The translations under genes were made by a program, and so were the position numbers. Below the pieces are notes generated by a model. It was not told the DNA's origin and did not search any database. It saw only the letters and a program-made list of their open reading frames with translations. From the NCBI GenBank assembly GCA_900095095.1, contig FMBT01000357.1, positions 181,292 through 245,291 of the forward strand: a stretch of 64,000 nucleotides of DNA, read 5' to 3'. This document shows positions 1 to 10,778 of the stretch, piece by piece. This DNA comes from Fragilariopsis cylindrus CCMP1102 (lineage: Eukaryota; Bacillariophyta; Bacillariophyceae; Bacillariales; Bacillariaceae). The first letter of the stretch is position 1. Every line of letters starts with the position of its first letter.

Positions 1-655
1 TCGTTCGTTCGTTCGTTCGTTCGTTTCTGCGTTCGCTACTACTGCTATTGACATTGTTATTGGTATTGGTATTGTTATTGCTACTGACGTCGCTGCTTCG
101 GTCGGTCGGTCGGGCAGCTGTTTCTTCTCTGTTAGTTTGTTCTGTTCACTTTTGTTCTGTTCTGTTCTGTTTTGTTTTTTTTGTTCTGTTTTAAAATGGA
201 AATTATCTATCGTCACTTAAATACAACGACAAAGCAAAACAAAAGACCTGACATTTTTCCTCATTATTTCTTCTCTGTCTATTTTCCTACTATTATCTTA
301 TTCTATATTATATCATCTTATATTATCATGAAACTGTTTTAAGGATACAACAGCAAATTTTGTACTACGGTATGATGTTGAACCAAATTACGTCCATGTG
401 TTAGTAATCGTAAATAAAATTAGCTATTGTGGTTGGTTCCTCTGATTTGAATAATCAATATTCAAGTATTGCTGAGGAATTTTCAGCAATGTTTCAACGT
501 TTGATCGTCAAAAATTTGATATAACTTTGTATATGTACCAGAAGAAGAATTTTATGATGATCCGTATGAACCCAATAATGATAATGATCAACAACATAAT
601 AGTAAGCCTACACTACTATGAAGAATATTTACGATTTTGATCCAAATACAGAGAT
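1..655. other. Intergenic, simple repeats
   Basis: A TCGT tetranucleotide run fills bases 1-26, followed by T-rich low-complexity DNA. No gene is visible to about 530. Bases 537-610 read as a short acidic, Asn-rich stretch that may be 5' coding sequence of the next gene in another frame, but the frame is broken around 610-655. Confidence 0.6.
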
Positions 656-2594
656 ATGCACGCGGATGATAAAATGGAATATTTTGTTAAAACTGGTCTA
701 GAATTTTTAAAGGAAGTATTATGGCAGAATAAACATCCACCACAATCATTATATAATATACCCCCGTACCAGAAAATTTTCCATTCCGTGATGAAGATCA
801 AGTGTATGATACGTCGTATCCTGACGAGCCACCAATTGAATGTGATTATGTTGATACCGATCCTGATAGTCCATGCCATCCAAGTAATAATCGTAACAAA
901 AATCAAAAAAAGGAAAAACAAAACCAAGATAGTAGTAATGATGCATTTAATATTATGTTTAATGGCGATTTTACTACATTGTGGGGTGCAAAAATTGCTT
1001 TATTGGAATTCGATACCATTTTATACTTAGATACACCATTAAGTGGTCATGCAAAACGACTAGCAATGCAACGTCTTGCACCAGTACAAATTGCAACACA
1101 CGGTTATCCAATAACATCAGGACATCCTTCTGACGTAGTACAATATTTTATATCATGGCAGGCTAGTGAACAATTATCATATGCAAATGCACAAGAATTT
1201 TATACGGAAGAATTAAAATTATTACCGGCTAATATACCATCCAATTATTTTATACCAAGAATACAAACAGGTGTGGAAGGATCTATTTATGAAGGAAAAC
1301 AAATATCAAGAATTGATGGTAAACCATTTGAACATTTAACAAGATCAATGTTACTGTTGTTAGATGATCCAAAAGGTAAATCAGATGTATATATTAATTT
1401 TGCAATGAAGAAGGATAATAATGGTAATGATAATGGTAGCAGTAGTGGCAGTAGTGGCAGTAGTGGCAGTGGTGGTAATAATGATAATCAATATGCTGGC
1501 TTTGATGACGAGGAGGATATGTATGGTTCTGATTCAGTCCTTATTGCAGATGACGATGACGATGACGATGAAAAATATGCTGGTAATACGTATATCAAAG
1601 ATCTGGAAAGTAACTATGGTATCATAATAAAATCATTAGAGACTAAAATACATGGTAATCCAGGATATGATAAGGTTGATGTGAAATATACTGTTGACGA
1701 GATCAATGACAAAAATATATATACTTGTATGCAAGATCCATTCAAAATTCATCCAGAATTTGATGGAATGTTATGCAATATAATAAAAAAGGATACAAAT
1801 GGTATATTGGTTCTACATGAAGCAAATAAACATTTATTAGACAATCCAAAATTTAATCATCAAACGTTTTACGAAAAACGTTTAGTTGATGCTGGTTGTA
1901 ATTTGTCACAGATTATATTCTTACCACGACAAGCACATCATAGACTATTAGCATTATATAAAACATCAACTGTCGTGTTAGATTCATACCCCGCTGGTGG
2001 ACAAGTAACAACACGTGAGGTATTAGAACTTGGTAAGGCGATGGTAACATTACCCACACGGATGTTAGGTGGACGGTGGTCTGCTGGATATATGCATGTA
2101 AGTTTACTGTATCAAGTTTTTTGTGTTAGCTACCTGCTGTTGCTTTCAGGTAGTTTTACTCGCTTCCACACTTATCATCTCTCGAACTCTCACTCTCCCT
2201 CTCGCACTCATCTGCTCTCACACGTACCCACAATTCTCCATTTCTCCCTCGCCGACGTGACTTATATCAAATTATGTCATCAAAGACAATTGGTCTATCT
2301 AATACTACTAAGATTGCAATGATTGCAACGGTCAATAGTGAGTATGTTGATTTAGCAGTTGCACTAGCCAATGATGAATCATTACGATGGAGTGTTGAAC
2401 GTGATATACAAAATAATATACATAAATTATTTCATAGTGACGAGGCAGTATTAGCATGGGAGGATATGTTACTAGAATTAAGTCCTATTGAACGTTGTCC
2501 TGATAGTGATGAAAGTAAAACTAATAATAATTATAATGGTGAAACTGTTTCATGGGATAATATATTTGAAGAGATAGAGAAACAACGAAGATAA
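656..2594 (+). CDS. SPINDLY/O-GlcNAc transferase-like glycosyltransferase (GT41 catalytic region)
   Basis: The protein matches the catalytic half of the O-GlcNAc transferase/SPINDLY family, nucleocytoplasmic enzymes that glycosylate Ser/Thr of proteins. Seen: the N-lobe segment LDTPLSGHAKRLAMQRLAPV followed by QIATHGYP, equivalent to the family's R.APVQ..YLG.P region; and the C-lobe segment IIFLPRQAHHRLLALYKTST then VVLDSYPAGGQVTTREVLE, equivalent to the sugar-nucleotide-binding LDTFP.NGGTTT region. The main exon (about 757-2097) joins across a phase-0 intron (2098-2285, GTAAGT..AG) to exon 2286-2594, whose SEYVDLAVALAND matches the family C-terminus. A 70-residue acidic/Ser-Gly insert (around 1390-1580) separates the lobes. 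No TPR repeats are visible. The 5' end is uncertain: frame 656 (HADDKMEYFVKTGLEFLKE) connects to the main frame only by adding one base in the C-run near 760. Confidence 0.82.
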
Positions 2595-3803
2595 TCAGAT
2601 TGGGGGGTCGGTCAGTCATAATTTATCTTGATGGTAGTACGAGTTAGGGTGCAATATTTAAGTTAGCCAATGTACAATTATAGTGATGATATAATATTTT
2701 AAGCATATATATAAATACACATAGGTCCTATTTTGCATTAGCATACTACATAGACACATTGCATGCATTTCGTTTCTTTTTCTATTTAACAATACTTAGA
2801 GTTAGTAGACAATCAACGCACACACATCACCTATATAATAGAGATCACGTAACGTAGTGACATATTTACAACTGTGGACATAAATTGCCACAATGGTGAA
2901 TGCTAAAAATCCCCTTGAGTTATCAATAGTATTGGAGTTAAAGTTTATAAAAGTATCCTAGGTATATACTGTACACTATTAAAGTATATTGTAGTGGACC
3001 CTTGCCATCACCGACAATGCAAAGTTTCTAGCAAGAAGCTGATACAGCTACTCGCTTTGTCGGCATCGATCGTTGACAACATATCGTATCCTATACAAGA
3101 AAATGAAAGCTTATATCCCTCCTAAAAATGCCGAAATATTGTATCAAATTATCCCTCCTGTGAAAATGTCGAATACTTCTGTTCTATCAAATCGCATTTT
3201 AAAAATATTCCTTCACTTGTTAAATAAAAATATTGAAGAGATAAATCTTTATGAAGTAACACGTTTCGCGCGCACCACGACACAAAAAGAGGTGTGCGTT
3301 GCATTATGATACATCGGTACATTATATTATGAATGTCATGATAGGACCTAATTGATTTGTTTCTCTATTTAACGAAATGATTTTTGATATTTCTGCGAAC
3401 CACTTCCTAACAGACATATTCTTCCATACATAACATTTCTCTAACATCAACGAACCTTCTTTTTACGAACTAATGTCTATTCTATGCATTATTCACATTA
3501 TTCACTTGTCTTATTCGTCGCTCACGAAATTAATAAAATAGATGAGAATAGAACAGAACCACAACACAATAACATAGCAGCCACTACCCACTAGCATGCA
3601 TATCATCAGAAAACAAACGTAAAAGTTCATCGCATCCGCTGCCGTACAACACTACTAGAACACTTACTGTATTTATAGTTACGTTGTCTTTTCAAGTCCA
3701 CAACACACACACACACACACACACCACACATTCTTCTTTCAATCAAACAGAATCAAAAAAAACTTAAAGTTTACTCAAAGTATCGATCAGAAAGCATAAA
3801 ACC
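2595..3803. other. Intergenic, AT-rich, (AC)n
   Basis: No convincing gene. A 78-codon open frame at 3073-3309 has no recognisable motif and its composition matches the surrounding DNA. A dinucleotide (AC)n run lies near 3702-3724. The last 100 bases are presumably the promoter and leader of the gene starting at 3804. Confidence 0.5.
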
Positions 3804-5592
3804 ATGATGATGATGACGAGTATGCTTGTTTATTCTGTCTTCAATCATTAGCGATTGCTAGTTCTACAATTGCTTCTAGTAACGATGGATTATTAGTAAT
3901 TGATAACGTTAGTGATGACGAACATCCTAACATTATTCAAATTCCTATTATAAGACAGCAGTAGTGGAATTAAACTTACTGATTCAATAACACACACAAG
4001 TTCAACGAGTAGTAGTAGAAAAATTAAGGACATCACAACCAATAATAAACAAAAATTAGACAATAATAATGAAAAAGGTATCTTAATAGTAGTAGCAGAA
4101 ATTTAAATAATAATGATGTTACTACAAATTTATGGACAATGAATGATCCAACTATTGATTATAGTGAAAATGAATTTGATGGTACAAATCGTTTACGATT
4201 AGGTTATACCACATCTGATATGATCGATGAAACAATGTTTACATCAACATGGTGGACCACTGATTGTAAAGCTGGTGGGAAAAAAATTGAAACAACCGGT
4301 GTTGGTTATCGATTTATATATACATCATCCACAGATCAACTTGGTACGTACATACGTACAGTTTGTAATAAGCGTTTGTTTTTCCGTTTGCGTTTGCTTG
4401 TCGTACTAGCACGCAATCCCTCTCGTACTCACTTTTCTCTCATTTCCCTCATCTTTCTCTACCCTTTCTCTCGTGTGTGTTCTCAAATTCATCTTCTCAA
4501 AAATAACTTTTTTACTTCTAAACAGGTGATGGTACAGGAACAAGAGAGTGGTATGTTGCATTTATAGCAGCACCTGTACTACTTGCAGACGCTGATGAAG
4601 CAAATTCGAATATCTACAAGGAATATTGGCAAGATGGATCAAAATATGGTATGGTAGAAGTATGTGTACGTGTTTCACTTCAAACACCAGCAGGGATTGA
4701 AGTTAATTATGTGGAAAATATATTAACAATTCATTATTATTTCAGTGATGGTTTTTATATAGTGGATGAATTTAATGTTGAAAGACCAGAAGGTATGTAT
4801 ACTATTGTATTTATGCTGATGTTGTTGTTGTTACTGTTGTTCTGTTCTGTCTGGTCTCCATACAGTCGCAGGCTGCGGAACTATCGGTGAGCACATGGTT
4901 GCACCTGCCGCAGAGCCTGAGTCCTATACTAGACTCCTGGGTGTGACTGACCATGCTGGGCTATGAACCCATGACCACACTTCTTTGCCGACAGAGGGTA
5001 CGGGGTAGATAATTTTTTGTTAGGGGTCCTCTCAAGACCTAAGCGCCTAATGTTCCCTTAATGTCATAAGCCACCTCTTCTACAGGGCCGAAGAAGAGCT
5101 TTCAAGTAATAGACCAGAATCATGAATGAATTAGATTTAATTTAAATTTAATTTAAAATCAGATAAAATGATCATGGGCGCACGTAGGCGGGGTTCGAAC
5201 CCGCGACCTCCAATCTACGGGGAGATTACGGCATCTAACAAATTTTCTTCTAAATATACATATCTCTCTAACTTTCTTCACTTCACTTTACTTTACTACT
5301 TCTCGAACACTTTTAACAGCTGAGGTAACTGGAATTGATATGGGATCAACTTTAAGAGCATATGATTGTTCATCAATGACAACAGGTCTTAAATCACAGG
5401 GTATGGTATAAGAGTTGTATTGAACCAATGCCTTAGCAATATTAGATGGATTCCGTAAGCAAATTATGTATGTGACTTTAACTGTCTTATAATCTCACCT
5501 CCTCCTCCTCACCCTCCATTCCTCATCCTCTCTATTCTCTCTATCTATTAGAATATTAGATATTCTAAAATATATATATACTTACTTTATAT

Positions 5593-5636
<44 letters not shown>

Positions 5637-6546
5637 TTATTATTTGTATCTCGCCTCCTCTCTTCTCTCTCTCTCTCTTCTCTCTTTTTTTCAACATCTT
5701 CTTTCCAGTATGAAAGCGATTGAAACATTTTCCTATGAAAAATATTCCACAGAAGATCCTGATGCATTACCATTTATACAAGATGCTGTTATTGATTCAA
5801 AACAAGTAGAAGATCAGTTAACATTATTTACATGTGTACGTGGACAGGAACAATGTATAATAGAAACAATGCTAATGTAAGAATACCAACCATTCCACAT
5901 GATATACTTTTGTTGTTGTTGCTGCTCTACTGGAGGATGATACAACTAAATTTTGTAGTAATTTTGTACCAATATCACCAAATTTATTACAACTCACGTC
6001 AATTGATTAAAAACCTGTGGACTTGTATTGTTATTATGCTGTACTAACTGCAACTATTCTGTTATTTGTTTTAAACATGCTGGACGTGTTATTTTACAAT
6101 CAATTAGGGCTATTTTCTATCAAACTAAAGGTAATGTAGAAGGTCGGGGTGTTGCTACAATGCAACTTGGTAACTTTGCTGGTGATGATGTGGAAGGAGT
6201 GAATAGACAACGTTCACTAAGATCTACGACTCCAATTCGTAAACGACAATTATTAGGTGGATGGAAATCAATAGAACGTCGTAATCTTCAAGAACAGGAA
6301 TCTGATCCTGAAGATATATCACAAGAATTTAGTATTGATTTTGAAGTTGATGAAACATTAGATCAACAACAAAATACAGCATCATCATTGTCACAAACAA
6401 CAATATTTCATTCAATTGGTGCATCAATTGGTATAATTTGTTTACTATTATTTAACGTATTTGCAGTTGCGATGTTAGTAATGCAATTTCCATACTTTAG
6501 TGATACACGATTATATCTCAAGCAAAAAAGTATGACAAGAACCTAA
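3804..6546 (+). CDS. Secreted/membrane protein of unknown function, frameshifted
   Basis: A multi-exon gene of a type I recognise only as diatom-like. From ATG 3804 a hydrophobic start (MMMTSMLVYSVF) continues as SLAIASSTIASSNDG after a one-base break near 3839, giving a plausible signal peptide. Conserved-looking blocks follow: TSTWWTTDCKAGGKK, EWYVAFIAAPVLLADADE, MVEVCVRVSLQTPAGIEVNY and TAEVTGIDMGSTLRAYDCSS. Introns read as 4344-4525, 4793-5319 and 5468-5708, all GT..AG with consistent phase. Further one-base breaks are needed near 3963, 4096, 5410, 5440 and between 5880 and 6110. The C-terminal block (about 6120-6546) has GRGVATMQLG, a basic/acidic stretch, one strong transmembrane helix around 6420-6500 and a short basic tail. 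This suggests a surface glycoprotein-like protein. It is either decaying or damaged by assembly indels; the function is unknown. Confidence 0.6.
5168..5240 (-). repeat. tRNA-derived element (3' half) in an intron
   Basis: On the minus strand a perfect 5-bp T-stem GCGGG/CCCGC encloses the loop TTCGAAC, an intact RNA polymerase III B-box. Upstream lie AGGTC (variable-loop-like) and a 5-bp AATCT/AGATT stem with a 6-nt loop, one short of a real anticodon loop. No matching 5' acceptor strand is found, so this is not a functional tRNA. It sits in the 4793-5319 intron. A second, weaker B-box-like segment (minus strand, around 4960-4985) lies in the same intron. Inference: tRNA pseudogene or SINE. 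Confidence 0.5.
5594..5636. repeat. (TC)n-(TA)n microsatellite in intron
   Basis: Adjacent TC and TA dinucleotide runs lie inside the 5468-5708 intron, followed by a long pyrimidine-rich stretch leading to the acceptor TTTCCAG. Confidence 0.85.
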
Positions 6547-7197
6547 TATATGTAGCAATGGAATAATATTCCAACCTAGAAACAAATAAATAATACTCTT
6601 ATAGTATATATTATGATTTAAAAACTACCAGCTAACTATCAAACTAAACAACTCACTTACTATCATAACTTATATTATAGATCCTATTTGGATAATTCCT
6701 GTACTGCTAATACTCCTTGTCCTACTACTACTGTAGAGCAAGAGCTAGATGGCAAGACGTGGATGTCGAATGATTGCATTATCAAGACAAAAACAGCGAT
6801 ACGGTGCGCGATTCGTCGACTCAAACACTCGCTTTGCATTACCGTACGTATGAAGTAGTCTGATGCACATTTGTAGAATCCCTCATAGCGCTATTATTTG
6901 AGTGTATACTGAAATATTATGAACCATGCATAGCGCTAATATTTGGGATTGATTCGATTGGTTCATTCTTGTGAAAATTTGTTTAGGATATACACATGAG
7001 CATAGAATGGTATGTTTTATGTCTCGCAATTACTGCGTATATTCTATACTTGTCTCATCACTCGTCTTTTGTGGTTTGGATTTTAACTGAGCAGGATACA
7101 CTTTAAAGTAGTAGTGTTTTTTTTCTTTTTTGTACGTAAAACATGGATTCGATTGATTCTAGTTTCATTCCCTCGCCACTTTCGAGTTAAGCGACGT
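6547..7197. other. Intergenic
   Basis: No gene seen. The stretch has scattered GCGC-containing sites (6805-6860) resembling the short GC palindromes found beside other genes in the window. Confidence 0.5.
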
Positions 7198-7488
7198 GCG
7201 AAAAGAAATCAATCGTGGTTCTAAAAAAAAAATGCATGGACTGAGATTTGCACAAATCGGGTGAAAGAAAACTATCACTCGAAGAAGTAAAAAAAGTAAT
7301 ATATTTTTAAAGAAAAAGTTGTGCTGCTGAATTGCGAAAAGAAATCAAATCGTATCTAAAATAAAAAATGCATGATTACATTAAGTCATATTCTAGTGTG
7401 AGCGGGACTGAGATTTGCAATAGGTGAAAGAAAACTATCACTCGAAGAGAAGTAAAAAAAGTAATATATTTTGAAAGAAAAAGTTGTG
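7198..7488 (+). repeat. Tandem duplication of a ~125-155 bp upstream segment
   Basis: Copy 1 (7198-7322) and copy 2 (7334-7488) share GCGAAAAGAAATCAA at the left, GACTGAGATTTGCA and GTGAAAGAAAACTATCACTC in the middle, and AAAGAAAAAGTTGTG at the right. Copy 2 has an extra ~25 bp insertion. The pair ends about 90 bp before the ATG of the secreted protein at 7576, so it probably duplicates promoter or 5' UTR sequence. Confidence 0.8.
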
Positions 7489-7575
7489 TTCTCACAAAAT
7501 CAAAATCGATCAAACCAAAAAACAAATACATATTATACCACAATAATACCAAACTGCAAAAAGTTTAAACACCCA

Positions 7576-8340
7576 ATGCTCTCTTTCAAGAACTTTACCT
7601 ACACTTTGATTGTCGCTGCTGCCATCGTCCAGTTAAACTTCTCCCCAGCATCTGCTGAAAACCTTCGCGGCGGTCGTCAACAACGAGCACTTGCGCGCGA
7701 TGGGGCGGACTCGATCTCGTCACATGGGTGTAGCCCTAGTGAAGGTTATACCTACTGTGAATCTACTGCAACATGCATCCAACCCTGGATGACAGCCTGT
7801 CCAGTTCAAAATGGGCAAGGATTTAGTGGTGCAGTTACTATGGAATGTACTGGTGGAACATGTGATGGTAATATGACATCGGCATCATGCAGCTTGTTCG
7901 ATATAAACAACAAGCAAGCGCTCAATGGTCTTACTCTTGTTGATCTTAATGGTGATTATCTTTTAAAAGCTGGTTGCACCACAACTTGTTATAATTGCTC
8001 TATCAAAGACTTCCCTAGCCCACAAACAGATGGCAACGGTTGTCTTGCAAGTGCAGGATATTCATACTGTCCAGAAACAAAGGCTTGTATTAGATTCGAT
8101 GAGAATTGTCCAATCGAAGGTGGTACGGAGATGTCCGGTTCTAAGGAATTAGAATGTGATGATGGCGCTCGTTTGTCAAACTTGACTCCAGAATGTAAAT
8201 TGGTCATGAAACAAAATGATGGTACATCAATTACATTAGCTGGACCTTACATTACTTTGGACGGAACGTATGTGCTACCAGAAGGATGTTCTGCAAATGT
8301 AGTTGGATGTACTTCGCAGAACCTTATGGGTAGTTTCTAA
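7576..8340 (+). CDS. Secreted Cys-rich protein with two tandem modules
   Basis: A 254-residue single-exon protein. I chose ATG 7576 because it gives a canonical signal peptide (MLSFKNFTYTLIVAAAIVQL, cleavage after about SASA); the frame is open further upstream but that part looks like leader sequence. After cleavage comes NLRGGRQQRALARDG, a basic Leu-Arg-Gly segment seen in other secreted proteins of this window. Two homologous ~100-residue modules follow, each starting with a GC..S.GY.YC..T..CI pattern (SEGYTYCESTATCI, SAGYSYCPETKACI), then a CP, an ECxxG segment, and a final GxY.L..GC...CxC-type end. The even, conserved Cys spacing suggests disulfide-bonded extracellular domains. Family and role are unknown. 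Confidence 0.85.
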   Translation: MLSFKNFTYTLIVAAAIVQLNFSPASAENLRGGRQQRALARDGADSISSHGCSPSEGYTYCESTATCIQPWMTACPVQNGQGFSGAVTMECTGGTCDGNMTSASCSLFDINNKQALNGLTLVDLNGDYLLKAGCTTTCYNCSIKDFPSPQTDGNGCLASAGYSYCPETKACIRFDENCPIEGGTEMSGSKELECDDGARLSNLTPECKLVMKQNDGTSITLAGPYITLDGTYVLPEGCSANVVGCTSQNLMGSF

Positions 8341-8992
8341 CTGAAGGAAGGAACAATCGTTGGTAGACACTACTAGCTATAGCAGTCAAAGTCTGCATGG
8401 TATGTCATTATCTGATCCGATATTCGTGAAAAGTGAAAAGAAAAGAAAAGTAAAGGAAAAGAGAAAGAAAATTAAAAGAAAAAGAGAAAGAAAAAGAAAA
8501 AGAGAAAGAAAGAAAAAAAATTGATAGAAAGTAGAAGCATAAAGAAATATTAATAGAACATAAGTCAAAGACTAGCTGATCTTCCAAGTTTACTAATAGT
8601 AGATATACATAACTTGTTGCATCAATATCAAGTTTGTTTTCTCCTCCCATAACGACTACGAAGCACGATCCACATTTTGCCTTTTCGAGTTGATCATTCC
8701 TTTCTTAGTTGATTTCTTCTTCTTCTGTTCGGACGACAGATCGTTAGTTGTGCGTTTGCTCTTGAATCTCTCTGAAGAAAAGATAAGGTAATAGTACTTT
8801 TTACACATACATAGGTCTGTCCAGTGTCCATTGATATCTAAAAGAAATTAACTTTCGAGTGTCCTAGTATCTTATAGGTCGATATCTTATACGTTAGTGT
8901 GGAGCGTAGCAAAACTTCTATCAAGGAAGTTTCAGCGAGATGTGAAAGTAAACAAACAGAAGAAAGACACGTCATAGATTTAAAGCACTATG
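8341..8992. other. Intergenic with homopurine tract
   Basis: A nearly uninterrupted A/G strand runs from about 8427 to 8530 (repeated AAAAG, GAAAGAAA units). The rest holds no gene-like frame. The region lies between converging 3' ends. Confidence 0.7.
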
Positions 8993-9826
8993 CTATTCTT
9001 TAAAATGAGTTGTAAGCTCTTCCACCAATAGTAGTATGCCGAGATAATCTACAGCTACTTGGGTTGCCACAACCAGTGTACCACGTAGTAATACAGTGGT
9101 ACCACTTGTCGATTGCTTATTCTTTTGCCACGTATTAAACGATGGAAGTTTTACACTGGGTGGTTGGGGTTGAATTGTACTACCACTGCCGTCTACTGTT
9201 CTACCGATATCACTATTATCATTATCACTTATTATTGTCACTATATGGTCATCATTATCAACCACAGCTTGCAATATTGGAGGCAATAAGACAATAGTGG
9301 TGTTATCTTGGTGGGGTTCTTCACCTTCTGGGTTAACAGGTCCTGTATTAGGACTTGTTGATTCTTCTGGGCTGCTTTTTGGGGGTAAAGTGAAACCACC
9401 AACTTGAACAGTAGCTTGCGATGTTGGAGGCAATGTTGGTATATCTGTCAGCACAAGAATAGCATTGTCATTTGGGGGTTCTTCATCTTCTGTGTTAATT
9501 CGTCCTATATTAGGACGTGTTGATACTGTGTTGCTTGTTGGGGGTAAAGTGAAACCACCAACTGAACAGTCTGGGTATTAGACAGAGGGGGGGAGGCAGA
9601 AGAGAAATCGTCGTCGTCACAGTCGTCGTCATTTTGTTTGTTCCCCGGAGAATCCATTAGTAACAGAAACATCATCGTCGTCTTGCAAAGACTCGTTACT
9701 ACTATTACCAATAAATGATGATGACGATGGTGATAGTTCTGTTGTTCCAGATCCAGTCGGCTGAAGAGTAGGAGCAGTGATGGGAAAGATTATTTTTTCT
9801 TCTTCTTCTTGAAGATCCCGTCCCAT
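8993..9826 (-). CDS. Low-complexity acidic/Pro-Ser-Thr protein, frameshifted
   Basis: Three overlapping minus-strand frames (9629-9826, 9505-9711, 8993-9454) have continuous coding-like composition: a Glu/Ser/Asp-rich start (MGRDLQEEEEKIIFPITAPT), a poly-Asp patch, then Pro/Thr/Ser-rich sequence with a duplicated VGGFTLPP element. They join only if one or two frame shifts or short introns are allowed. The start is uncertain and no signal peptide is clear. The composition resembles the Pro/Thr-rich surface proteins elsewhere in the window. It may be a degraded member of that class, or a real gene with unrecognised introns. Confidence 0.4.
9313..9566 (-). repeat. Internal imperfect direct repeat
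   Basis: Bases about 9313-9400 and 9474-9560 share GGGTAAAGTGAAACCACCAA and TCCT(G/A)TATTAGGAC(T/G)TGTTGAT elements about 155-160 bp apart. This is an internal duplication of the low-complexity protein. Confidence 0.6.
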
Positions 9827-10778
9827 ATTATGGTCCTTTGTCAGGAGGCTCCCACGAAGTGTTGGAATAGTAGGTTCGTTGCATGGTTTTCTTCTTTTAT
9901 GCTAAAAGTTATTGCAGTAATAGTCATATCATCTGAACAAATAACGAAAGCAAAGATAATGATGGATATAATATTTGATTTATTATTGGTGATTGATCTC
10001 ATAGTTTGGGAATCGGAATATTATTGAGATTTGTTGTTGTGAAAGGTTCTTCTACTTTTTTTTTATGAATACTGTACACACGAAGATATTAGATCGAATA
10101 TTATTATAAAAAGTACAAGATAGTATAATAGTAAGTTAAGGAAAATTAATACTGCTTGAGAATATTTTTACGCGAGCACTTTAAACGCATTTCGAGAAAG
10201 CGCATCGATATTGCATTGATGAAGCGCGGATTGAAACGCGACGTTTACTCTATTTAAAAGCGATCCAAAATACTATACGGTGTATGATCAAAAAAAAACT
10301 CCACACATACATCATTCATTGCTTTTCCTTTTTGAGTGTTGATCCTTCACTTAGTGTACAGTAGATAGGACCATATGGTCCTAACTCTAAACCAAATCCA
10401 TTCTAGTACCAAAAGGGTATTATTAATGGTAATGAATGAAATGGAAGATTAGTTGTAAAGAAATGAAAGTACAAATAAATAGTATGTCATACTAACAATA
10501 AATATAAATATAGCTAAATGAAGTATAATGGTCTTAAATTATCTTCTACTGTATGTTATGATATATGGCCTTTTTTCGATCGATCGATCGATGCAATTTT
10601 TTGTCGTTTTATATATAAGCAACCGCCCATACTAATCAATGTTTCTTCCTTTTCTTTTTTAAATCACTCTGCTTACAGTACAGTACAGTACAGTATAGTA
10701 AAGTTCTATGTACTGTATACTGTTTACTGTATACTTTTATTTGTATTTATACTTTATACATTTTGTATATTATTATTT
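9827..10778. other. Intergenic
   Basis: No gene supported. GC-containing palindrome-like segments (CGCGAGC.., AAGCGCG.., around 10168-10250) lie in AT-rich DNA. A short CGAT run occurs at about 10577-10590 and an ACAGT/GTACA-type run at 10677-10695. Confidence 0.5.

Noticed and set aside
3073-3309. 78-codon plus frame as a gene
   Set aside because: No motif, AT-driven Ile/Lys/Asn composition, no neighbours or leader supporting it.
5168-5240. Functional tRNA gene
   Set aside because: The T-arm is perfect but there is no matching 5' acceptor strand or D-arm and the anticodon loop is one base short.
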